A DNA stretch of 50,309 nt from a virus. How positions within the stretch are numbered: position 1 is the first letter of the stretch; every line of letters begins with the position of its first letter. The stretch covers positions 1-50,309 of the IMG/VR virus record IMGVR_UViG_3300025000_000148; one strand, 5' to 3'. Position numbers and translations under genes: made by a program. The notes under the pieces are model-generated. The model did not search any database, was not told the DNA's origin, and worked only from the letters and a program-made list of their open reading frames with translations. Of the stretch, positions 45,185-50,309 are shown in pieces.

Positions 45185-45726
45185 TCCACACCCCCCAGCG
45201 CATCGACATCGATCATCCCGCGCATAGCCGCCTCGAGTCGGCAGTCCAGCCGCCACAGCCTCTGGGCACCCGCGCACACGATCGGCTCTGCGAGCAGCGT
45301 CACGTTCACGATCTCGAAGCCGAACCGCCCGCGGTGGAAGTCCCCGAGTCGTACCTCGATCTGGTCGCGCTCGAGCATGCTTCCCTCTTCTGAGCGCGCG
45401 AACATCTCCTCGACGATGTCCTCGGTCTTGACGCAGCGCTTCATCCACCCGACCCCGACGATCGCCCCGAGCGGAAGGCCCGCAAGCTCTCCTCGCGGGT
45501 ACTTGTCCGGTGCGAACCCGTGCCGCTCGAGCAGGTCGCAGAAGCCGGAGCGCTCGGCGATCATCTGGACCTCCTTGCGGAAGTCCCGCCCCGCGTGTAT
45601 CGCGATGGGCCCGGTGTAGCGGGTGGCCCACGGGCGGGTCTCGAATCGCTTCTCGCCTGTCGCGAGCAATGTGGCCCACGGCTGCCATATCGTGATGGCC
45701 CTGATCGCGTCTTGGATGTCTGTCAC
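45181..45726 (-). CDS. ASCH-domain protein
   Basis: 181 residues. The start is the GTG placed five bases after AAGGAGG; the in-frame upstream ATG would read through that ribosome site and is rejected. RAITIWQPWATLLATGEKRFETRPWATRYTGPIAIHAG is the ASCH signature. ASCH domains bind RNA or modified nucleotides. It overlaps the DUF5131 gene by four bases, so the two are probably made together and may serve the same modification pathway. Confidence 0.88.
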   Translation of the reverse strand: MTDIQDAIRAITIWQPWATLLATGEKRFETRPWATRYTGPIAIHAGRDFRKEVQMIAERSGFCDLLERHGFAPDKYPRGELAGLPLGAIVGVGWMKRCVKTEDIVEEMFARSEEGSMLERDQIEVRLGDFHRGRFGFEIVNVTLLAEPIVCAGAQRLWRLDCRLEAAMRGMIDVDALGGVE

Positions 45727-45737
45727 GCTGTCCTCCT

Positions 45738-45947
45738 TCATTGCGGTCCTTGCAGCCGGCGCGCGAGCAGCGCCAGTGCCTCTCCGATGCCGTCCTTGTC
45801 CTCATGCTTGACCTTGCTCCACCGCAGCGCTAGATCGTCCGCCGCGTCGATCACGTCGCTTCGCCATGCTGCGATGAAGTCCACGGCCTCAGTCCTCTGG
45901 TCGCTGTCCCCGGCCAGTATCGCGCCGACCGCCTCATCGAACCCCAT
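45738..45947 (-). CDS. Small helical protein
   Basis: 69 residues, MGFDEAVGAILAGDSDQRTEAVDFIAAWRSD..., all helical and acidic. It overlaps the previous gene by 14 bases. No motif. Confidence 0.55.
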   Translation of the reverse strand: MGFDEAVGAILAGDSDQRTEAVDFIAAWRSDVIDAADDLALRWSKVKHEDKDGIGEALALLARRLQGPQ

Positions 45948-46188
45948 CGGCTCCTCCTCTCAGGGCGGCCCGCTCGACGCCCCGCTCTATGGCTGTGTCG
46001 AACTCCGACCAGTCCCCGGTCTCGCGTGCGTGCTTGGCTCCCTCGATCACACGGCGGATGTCCCCGGTGGCGATGGTCACGTCGATGAGCTCGTCGAGAG
46101 CCACGATGGCGACCTCGCGGATGCGCTCCTTCTTCGTGCGCTGCGTCTTGACCTCCAGCAGGAGGAAGACCAGGCCGAGGATGTTCAC
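45934..46188 (-). CDS. Hypothetical protein with hydrophobic N-terminus
   Basis: 84 residues from GTG overlapping the upstream stop (GTGA). (M)NILGLVFLLLEVKTQRTKKERI is a short hydrophobic helix plus basic flank, then helices (VAIVALDELIDVTIATGDIRRVIEG). It may be membrane-associated. Function unknown. Confidence 0.55.
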   Translation of the reverse strand: MNILGLVFLLLEVKTQRTKKERIREVAIVALDELIDVTIATGDIRRVIEGAKHARETGDWSEFDTAIERGVERAALRGGADGVR

Positions 46189-46844
46189 TCCCCGCTCCCT
46201 TCTGCTTGAGCGAGGAAGTCCCGCCATGCTTGGTATCCGAAACTGCCGATTCCGTGCGTCGGCTTGAATGCGTACTTGCCTCTCCCGCCCGGCCTCAATG
46301 CACTTGCCGCTAGGATGTGGCACGCTTTATCCCGCTCCCGCTCTGCCTTCTCACGGGCGGTGCGTTCGGCTTCGAGGGCGTCGGCTATCTCCTCATCGAC
46401 ATCGAACGTGCTGACCGCCGCATTCCATCCGTCCATCCGGCCCGAGGTATAACCCTCGGTCAGCTTCAAGTCGCGCACCTCGGCTTCCAGCTCCGCTATC
46501 CGGGCGGCTTGGGAACGGATGAACGTCCGCAGTCTTTCGTCAGCCAGCATTTGCTTGTCGCCAGCCCCGCGATGAATCGACAGCTCTCGTAGCGCCGCTT
46601 CCGCGTCAGGCAGTGACTTCATCAGCGCCGCCTCTACCTCATCGGCAGGAACTATCAATCCACTATCAATCAAGTTGCAGTCTGATACTTCGCACTGTGC
46701 CGTACCGTGCTGTGCGGTGTCGTGGAAGGGGTCGGGACACGGGAGATAGTGGGCGGGGCCGGGGTCAGTCGCGCAATCCGTGTAATCGCGCACCGCAGGG
46801 TCGTTGCTCCCGCATGTCGGGCATCGGTACGGTGTGTCGCTCAC
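46185..46844 (-). CDS. Zinc-ribbon and coiled-coil protein
   Basis: 219 residues from GTG overlapping the radical-SAM-like stop. YRCPTCGSNDPAV opens a cysteine-rich region (further Cys at TDC, LPC, AQC and SDC). It is followed by a long coiled coil (AARIAELEAEVRDLKL; ALEAERTAREKAERERDKA). The end GYQAWRDFLAQAEGSGE matches other small proteins nearby (ARDFLAGLEG). This build is frequent among phage proteins of unknown use. Confidence 0.65.
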   Translation of the reverse strand: MSDTPYRCPTCGSNDPAVRDYTDCATDPGPAHYLPCPDPFHDTAQHGTAQCEVSDCNLIDSGLIVPADEVEAALMKSLPDAEAALRELSIHRGAGDKQMLADERLRTFIRSQAARIAELEAEVRDLKLTEGYTSGRMDGWNAAVSTFDVDEEIADALEAERTAREKAERERDKACHILAASALRPGGRGKYAFKPTHGIGSFGYQAWRDFLAQAEGSGE

Positions 46845-47752
46845 TGTCCCTCTCCTTCCACCGTTATTCCTTCGAGGGCGGGATGGTCGCCCCCGGGGGT
46901 GATGCTAGTGGCAGTACCCGTCGCAGGCTTCGCCTTCGTCTGCGTACCGGAATGCGATGATGTAGCGCATGGGTCGCTCCTAACGTCGATGATGTAGATG
47001 GGTGCGATGATGCCACAACCCTCGCAAGTCACGGCCAGCGCCTGTTCAGTGGCCGAATACTCCTCCGTTGAGAACAGGCATCGTTTGACGCGACCATCCC
47101 ACGTCAGATAGAGCCTCGGAGGTTGATGCCGCCACTTCTCAGTCTCTGCCCGGAACTCCAACGGAAACGCCGTGCGGTTGATAATGCCCCGCTCGGATTG
47201 CGGGATTCCCGACGCGAACTTCTCGCCCCAAAGGGCGGTCATGCGAAACGCCTGTTCGCCCACCGTGTTCGACAGCACGGTGCCAATGTAACCGTCCATC
47301 GTCTCTAAAAGGGGTTCCGTGAGTTCGTCCAAGATGAACATGTGGGATGTCGCCGGTGCGTCGATCTGCTTGAGAACCGCCGTTGGAAGTAGCCCTAGTC
47401 CTCGTTTGTAGCAGACCACAAGGCGGTCAATGCCTCTTGTGACCGCCTGAATATCGCCGGAGTGGTCGCCAAGGGCGTGGCCGTCAACGTTCAGATGCAC
47501 GCTCCTCCCGTGGACGTGAATGATATCAAGCAAGGCGGAGAGCTGAGGATGGTACAGCGACTCACCAAGACCATAGGCCATGACTGCATTGTGTAGCAGC
47601 GGTAGTCCCGATATCCGTGTCATTATTTCATGCAGCGTTTGTTCTGACATGAAAGACATTTCACCGTCCTGTGGACAGGTTCGCCCCCACGACAGACACT
47701 TTCTGTTTTGGCACCCGCGCACTAGTTCCACGTTCACCATCGCCAAGCTCAT
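46841..47752 (-). CDS. Divergent radical-SAM-like protein
   Basis: 303 residues; the ATG overlaps the upstream stop. VNVELVRGCQNRKCLSWGRTCPQ has the position and context of a radical-SAM cysteine site, but the spacing is C-x4-C-x6-C, not C-x3-C-x2-C. MSFMSEQTLHEIMTRISGL, a YGLGESLYHPQLSALLDIIH strand-helix (the GE region that contacts SAM) and VHLNVDGHAL follow as in the TIM barrel. A later LTWDGRVKRCLFSTEEYS and VTCEGC may form an auxiliary cluster site. The last 40 residues are low-complexity. Substrate unknown. Confidence 0.65.
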   Translation of the reverse strand: MSLAMVNVELVRGCQNRKCLSWGRTCPQDGEMSFMSEQTLHEIMTRISGLPLLHNAVMAYGLGESLYHPQLSALLDIIHVHGRSVHLNVDGHALGDHSGDIQAVTRGIDRLVVCYKRGLGLLPTAVLKQIDAPATSHMFILDELTEPLLETMDGYIGTVLSNTVGEQAFRMTALWGEKFASGIPQSERGIINRTAFPLEFRAETEKWRHQPPRLYLTWDGRVKRCLFSTEEYSATEQALAVTCEGCGIIAPIYIIDVRSDPCATSSHSGTQTKAKPATGTATSITPGGDHPALEGITVEGEGQ

Positions 47753-47952
47753 GCCGTCTCTCCTTCCATGATGCGGGATGCGTGGTAGGCGGTGCAGGTG
47801 TGGCGGTAGAGCCACGTGTCCTCCTTGAAGTGCTCGGCCTTGCGGTCGGGGTCGCTGCACCCGATGAACACGCGAACACCCTCCTTCCGCTCGGTGCGGT
47901 ACTCGCATGGCTGCGAAGCGTAGTCGTTGCCGTTGTCACAAGGCAGCTGCAT
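47749..47952 (-). CDS. Small cysteine-containing protein
   Basis: 67 residues, MQLPCDNGNDYASQPCEYRTERKEGVRVFIGCSDPDRKAEH..., four cysteines. The stop overlaps the radical-SAM-like start (ATGA). It might be a small partner of that protein; only position supports this. Confidence 0.55.
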   Translation of the reverse strand: MQLPCDNGNDYASQPCEYRTERKEGVRVFIGCSDPDRKAEHFKEDTWLYRHTCTAYHASRIMEGETA

Positions 47953-48202
47953 CGGAACCCCCTTCGAGTCCGGCGAGGAAGTCCCGCGCGGCCTTCTCGG
48001 TGTATAACGCGGGTTCGTTCACGAGGTCACGCAGCGCCTTGACCGCGCCGTTGCGCTCCGCTTCCAGTGCCTCTAGGCGAGCAGCGCTTTGTTGCAGCGC
48101 ATCGCGGGCCTCGTCGGTGAAGAAGTATGCGTTCGTGTCGGTCGTGATGTCGGCGCGATGTTGCAGCCAGGCCACCAGTTCCGCTGTCGTCCGTGTGTCC
48201 AT
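47936..48202 (-). CDS. Small helical protein
   Basis: 88 residues; ATG overlaps the upstream stop (TGATG). MDTRTTAELVAWLQHRADITTDTNAYFFTDEARDALQQSAARLEALEAERNGAVKAL ends ARDFLAGLEGGSD. Similar helical proteins sit in many phage accessory regions; function unknown. Confidence 0.6.
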   Translation of the reverse strand: MDTRTTAELVAWLQHRADITTDTNAYFFTDEARDALQQSAARLEALEAERNGAVKALRDLVNEPALYTEKAARDFLAGLEGGSDAAAL

Positions 48203-48525
48203 CACTCATCGCCTCCCAAGCGCGGCATCACGGATATGTCGATGTACACCGCGTCACCAGCGCAGTTGTCCAGCACGAGCGCATAGGACAGCCGCCCGTG
48301 TGGGTTCTTCTTGGGTTGCTGATGGCGGTAGTAGCCGCCTGTGGCTTGTGCCAGCCCGCGCATCAAGCGGTCGGCGCTGGTGGCATCTTCTGTCCACGGC
48401 ACCGCCACCACATCCATGTCGCGCTTCAGCGACCCGTGCAGCGCCAACGCATACCCGCAATCGCGCGCAACGCCGATGAGAGTCACATGCACAGTTGCGT
48501 AGAACGCTGGCTTGGCCCGCTTCAC
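48202..48525 (-). CDS. Hypothetical protein, nucleotidyltransferase-like segment
   Basis: 107 residues from GTG overlapping the upstream stop. ALALHGSLKRDMDVVAVPW resembles the G-S-x-x-R-x-x-D-h-D strand of nucleotidyltransferases. VTLIGVARDCGY precedes it, and the end YALVLDNCAGDAVYIDISVMP adds a further acidic strand. It is short and lacks a complete catalytic set, so it could be an inactive or minimal version. Confidence 0.6.
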   Translation of the reverse strand: MKRAKPAFYATVHVTLIGVARDCGYALALHGSLKRDMDVVAVPWTEDATSADRLMRGLAQATGGYYRHQQPKKNPHGRLSYALVLDNCAGDAVYIDISVMPRLGGDE

Positions 48526-48977
48526 TTCTCATCGCCTCCCAGGGCGGTACGGAGGGCGGCGGCTGCTTCTGCGTGCTTGTCCTCGGCCTCGAACTTGGCT
48601 CGCAGGTAGTCGTCTACCTCGTCGTTAGTCTTACTCAGGTTCCGCTGTGCCCGCTCCCATGCGCGGGTTGCCGGGAGTATGGCGAGGAACGCTTCCTGCT
48701 CTGCCTTCGCCGCTGCCTCTATCGCACGGAGACGGGCGAGGTCGGATGCTTCGATGAGTGTGCCGTCGGCTATGCCGTTGCATCGCAAGCGCAAGCCTGC
48801 CATATCCTGACCGACTGAGAACTCCAGGTCGTCCACTGCTGCAAGGAGCGCCGCCTGGCTCACGGGGTGGTTGATGAACTCCCGTAGCCGCTCGAAGTTG
48901 CGTTGGGTGTCATATCGCCAGTCAGGTGTAGCCGCCTCATGCCGTTCGCGTAAGCTCATGGTGTGGAGGTCACTCAT
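48522..48977 (-). CDS. Coiled-coil hypothetical protein
   Basis: 151 residues, MSDLHTMSLRERHEAATPDWRYDTQRNFERLREFINHP..., helical with a charged C-terminal coil (KTNDEVDDYLRAKFEAEDKHAEAAAALRTAL). The first 18 bases of the gene and the two bases before it are identical to those of the next gene upstream. Function unknown. Confidence 0.6.
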   Translation of the reverse strand: MSDLHTMSLRERHEAATPDWRYDTQRNFERLREFINHPVSQAALLAAVDDLEFSVGQDMAGLRLRCNGIADGTLIEASDLARLRAIEAAAKAEQEAFLAILPATRAWERAQRNLSKTNDEVDDYLRAKFEAEDKHAEAAAALRTALGGDEK

Positions 48978-48979
48978 CG
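48960..48979. repeat. 20-base direct repeat at a gene start, copy 1
   Basis: Covers the first 18 bases (MSDLHT codons) of the coiled-coil gene. The same 20 bases lie 115 bases to the right at the start of the small membrane protein gene. Confidence 0.8.
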
Positions 48980-49092
48980 CCCATCCACCTCCCGAATATC
49001 ATCACGAACAACATGGCTGCGATTGAATACGCGGCCCACAACGCATCGGCCAGCCGCACCGGAAAAGACTTTCGGGTGTGGAGGTCACTCAT
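48970..49092 (-). CDS. Small membrane protein
   Basis: 40 residues, MSDLHTRKSFPVRLADALWAAYSIAAMLFVMIFGRWMGDE, with one hydrophobic helix. It opens with the same MSDLHT as the following gene, from an identical DNA repeat. It overlaps both neighbours by 8 bases or fewer. Role unknown. Confidence 0.5.
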   Translation of the reverse strand: MSDLHTRKSFPVRLADALWAAYSIAAMLFVMIFGRWMGDE

Positions 49093-49094
49093 CG
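49075..49094. repeat. 20-base direct repeat at a gene start, copy 2
   Basis: Identical to 48960-48979. It covers the start of the membrane protein gene and the stop of the gene before it. It is a likely scar of short-homology recombination that inserted or duplicated a small gene. Confidence 0.8.
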
Positions 49095-49237
49095 GACTCG
49101 TACTCCTCGGGTTCGGCGTTCCGGCACGGCTCGTCAGGATCGGCCCACCCTCGGCACTGTTCGCTATCGTGGTTCGGCCCGTAGTCGCAGCGCTCGCACA
49201 GCGGGTCCGATACCTCGCGCGGGATCGGGTCACTCAC
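49085..49237 (-). CDS. Small zinc-knuckle protein
   Basis: 50 residues from a GTG overlapping the upstream stop (GTGA). (M)SDPIPREVSDPLCERCDYG, then CRGWADPDEPC: two cysteine pairs in an acidic peptide, suggesting one zinc. Function unknown. Confidence 0.55.
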   Translation of the reverse strand: MSDPIPREVSDPLCERCDYGPNHDSEQCRGWADPDEPCRNAEPEEYESDE

Positions 49238-49677
49238 TTCGGCACCTCCGGCACCTCTCTCGCCAGACGCTCAGTACGAGCCTGGGCCTCGACGGTCCCG
49301 ATCGTCCCCACCGGTTCGTATCCCGCCATGAACGCGGGCTCCTCGACTCCCGTGAGGTCGACCGTCTTGCGCACGGAGTCGCGATCCCGGTGGGCGATCG
49401 CATCGCTGCGCCGGGCAGACAACCGGTCCCCAACGCTGGGGCCGGTCAGGTTGCCGAGGGTGGCGAGCTCTGACGCTGCCTCCGTGAGCGCTACAGTGCG
49501 TGCTCCCAGATGCCCCTCGCTGCGATAGCCGTCGAGCAAGCGGATGCGCCCTCGCACGACAAGCACGCGCCCGCCTTCGAACACGATGCCGATCTCATCG
49601 CCGGGCAGGTTCACCAGCCCGCGGAACGCTGCGTCTCGCAGCTCCCGGTTCGTGTGCGCGAGGCCGGTTGAGTTCAT
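49234..49677 (-). CDS. Hypothetical protein
   Basis: 147 residues; ATG overlaps the upstream stop (TGATG). An N-terminal beta part (GDEIGIVFEGGRVLVVRGRIRLLDGYRSEGH) is followed by a helical, charged C-terminal half. No family recognised. Confidence 0.6.
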   Translation of the reverse strand: MNSTGLAHTNRELRDAAFRGLVNLPGDEIGIVFEGGRVLVVRGRIRLLDGYRSEGHLGARTVALTEAASELATLGNLTGPSVGDRLSARRSDAIAHRDRDSVRKTVDLTGVEEPAFMAGYEPVGTIGTVEAQARTERLAREVPEVPK

Positions 49678-50015
49678 CACAGCACCTCCGTCAAAACGCG
49701 CCAGTCCTTGAAGGCTATACCCTCGAATGCGAGTTCGACCGGGATGCCCTTGAGCTGGCTTACGTGGGCTATCTTCGCGCTGTGTAGGAGCTCATTGACC
49801 TTGCGCACGGTGCTGGCGAACGATGCGTCTCTGTCGGCCTCATCCCACTCCGTGTGGTCATCCGGTTTGATGTCGGTGGACCACCCGCCGACGAAAGTGC
49901 CGACTCCCCACCCATCACCCTCGAACGCGATGCTCAGTCCGAACTGCGCGTCCTGGTAGCCTCCATAGCCGAACTCAGCAGAGGCGATGCGCCCAAGGCG
50001 TTTGTCTTCATCCAT
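49677..50015 (-). CDS. Hypothetical protein, first gene of the accessory block
   Basis: 112 residues from an ATG preceded by GAAGGAGGATCTT; an in-frame ATG 33 bases upstream is less likely because the ribosome site would then be inside the gene. RIASAEFGYGGYQDAQFGLSIAFEGDGWGVGTFVGGWS is a glycine-rich beta segment; the rest is helical. It lies directly after the TTGAC palindrome and may be transcribed from there. Confidence 0.65.
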   Translation of the reverse strand: MDEDKRLGRIASAEFGYGGYQDAQFGLSIAFEGDGWGVGTFVGGWSTDIKPDDHTEWDEADRDASFASTVRKVNELLHSAKIAHVSQLKGIPVELAFEGIAFKDWRVLTEVL

Positions 50016-50054
50016 AAGATCCTCCTTCGGTTGGTCGGTCGTGGTCATCTTACT

Positions 50055-50069
50055 ATTGACACGGTCAAT
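50055..50069. promoter_or_regulatory. Operator-like palindrome ATTGAC-ACG-GTCAAT
   Basis: A perfect 6-bp inverted repeat with a 3-base centre, between the HNH-like stop and the accessory block. It contains TTGACACGGTC, which matches the -35 regions of the early and middle promoters at all but two central positions. TAAGAT lies 10 bases downstream on the minus strand. It is likely a regulator binding site or part of a promoter. Confidence 0.5.
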
Positions 50070-50072
50070 GCG

Positions 50073-50309
50073 CTACCATCGCAGCGCTTTCTCTGTGACC
50101 GTCTCCCCGTCGAAGGTCAGCAGCACGCCTTGGAGCGTGTCGCGTCTGATCGCGAGCGTCTTGTCGCCGCACCGGTCGATGCCCTCCGATCCCTGGTGGC
50201 ATGAGTGGCACAGCTCGAAGGTCGGACCTCCCTGCTTGCGCCCGCCCATCCCCCCGCGCCATGCGTGAGCGCCTTCGAGACGGAAGGCCGGGGGGCCGGG
50301 GGGTTCACC
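50073..50309 (-). CDS. HNH-like zinc-binding protein, C-terminal part (same gene as at the left end)
   Basis: Continuation of the split gene, covering the zinc-binding core and a short tail that ends in EKALRW. The stop is TAG. Just downstream lies a perfect ATTGAC/GTCAAT inverted repeat, before the next gene. Roughly 130 bases of this part duplicate the left-end copy. No frameshift separates the two parts when they are joined. Confidence 0.6.
   Translation of the reverse strand, partial: GEPPGPPAFRLEGAHAWRGGMGGRKQGGPTFELCHSCHQGSEGIDRCGDKTLAIRRDTLQGVLLTFDGETVTEKALRW
50180..50309. repeat. Right copy of the 130-bp end repeat
   Basis: Partner of the left-end repeat. The single difference changes a proline codon from CCA (left copy) to CCC (right copy) on the coding strand, so it is silent. 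It may be a real polymorphism in the population or a sequencing or assembly error near the contig end. Confidence 0.93.

Noticed and set aside
45181-45741. ATG at 45741 as start of the ASCH gene
   Set aside because: The codons MKED there are the ribosome site AAGGAGG of the GTG at 45726, which has correct spacing.
44027-45805. 592-residue version of the DUF5131 protein
   Set aside because: The first 200 residues would be the ASCH gene read in another frame; DUF5131 starts normally at the GTG that overlaps the ASCH stop.
1-50309. Integrase, excisionase, CI-like repressor, partition or attachment-site signals
   Set aside because: No protein with tyrosine or serine recombinase motifs was found. 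The helix-turn-helix proteins present do not form a repressor/Cro pair. Absence cannot be proved by eye but is consistent through the whole circle.

Overview
The window looks like one complete genome of a tailed double-stranded DNA phage with a long, non-contractile tail (siphovirus-like). The first 130 bases recur at the right end (50180-50309) with a single mismatch, and one gene is split across the two ends. The contig is therefore circular or circularly permuted, with a unit of about 50.18 kb. Every gene I can support lies on the minus strand, so transcription runs from high to low coordinates and wraps round the junction. I found no integrase, excisionase, CI-like repressor, partition gene, tRNA gene or CRISPR array, so a virulent lifestyle is the simplest reading. 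The DNA is clearly GC-rich. Shine-Dalgarno sequences are strong (AAGGAGG), and 4-base stop/start overlaps (ATGA, GTGA) are very common. The PBSX-like portal, XkdF-like protease and teichoic-acid-type transferase suggest a GC-rich Gram-positive host, perhaps an actinobacterium, but this is inference.

Layout in transcription order. (1) Early/replication block from a TTGACA/TATAGT promoter near 8.64 kb: small unknown genes, then a recombination cassette (SbcC/Rad50-like ATPase, RecT, metallo-beta-lactamase-fold protein, SWIM zinc finger fused to SSB), a DUF1376-like replication protein, an RlpA-like cell-wall protein, zinc-finger micro-proteins and an HNH-like protein that crosses the ends. (2) Accessory block, 50.0 to 42.6 kb: about 20 small overlapping genes, including a divergent radical-SAM-like protein, a DUF5131 (Gp37/Gp68) protein and an ASCH protein. 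It closes with a 12-bp hairpin carrying a UUCG loop. (3) Middle block, 42.4 to 36.4 kb: zinc-ribbon and helix-turn-helix proteins, DUF4031, a PD-(D/E)XK nuclease and a SNF2-type helicase. (4) Packaging and head, 36.4 to 28.6 kb: terminase subunits, portal, MuF-like minor head protein, C39-like peptidase, fused protease/scaffold, major capsid. (5) An unusual insert, 28.5 to 20.7 kb: glycosyltransferase, methyltransferase, hexapeptide acyltransferase and a CDP-glycerol glycerophosphotransferase-like enzyme, followed by carbohydrate-directed structural proteins (FN3/lectin-like, SGNH hydrolase, 12-repeat protein). (6) Connectors, tail tube, frameshifted chaperone, tape measure and distal tail proteins, 20.7 to 10.8 kb. 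(7) Lysis block, 10.7 to 8.84 kb, with spanin-like, holin-like and M15-like endolysin genes, ending at a GNRA-loop terminator.

The most interesting parts are as follows. The first is the in-frame SWIM-SSB nested gene. The second is the sugar/polyol-modification cassette downstream of the capsid gene; its last enzyme ends in a domain that also begins the neighbouring probable virion protein, suggesting that the cassette decorates phage particles or acts at them. Further points are the non-canonical radical-SAM-like protein and two shared regulatory motifs. Together they give a lytic phage that carries its own recombination machinery and spends about 8 kb on carbohydrate chemistry.
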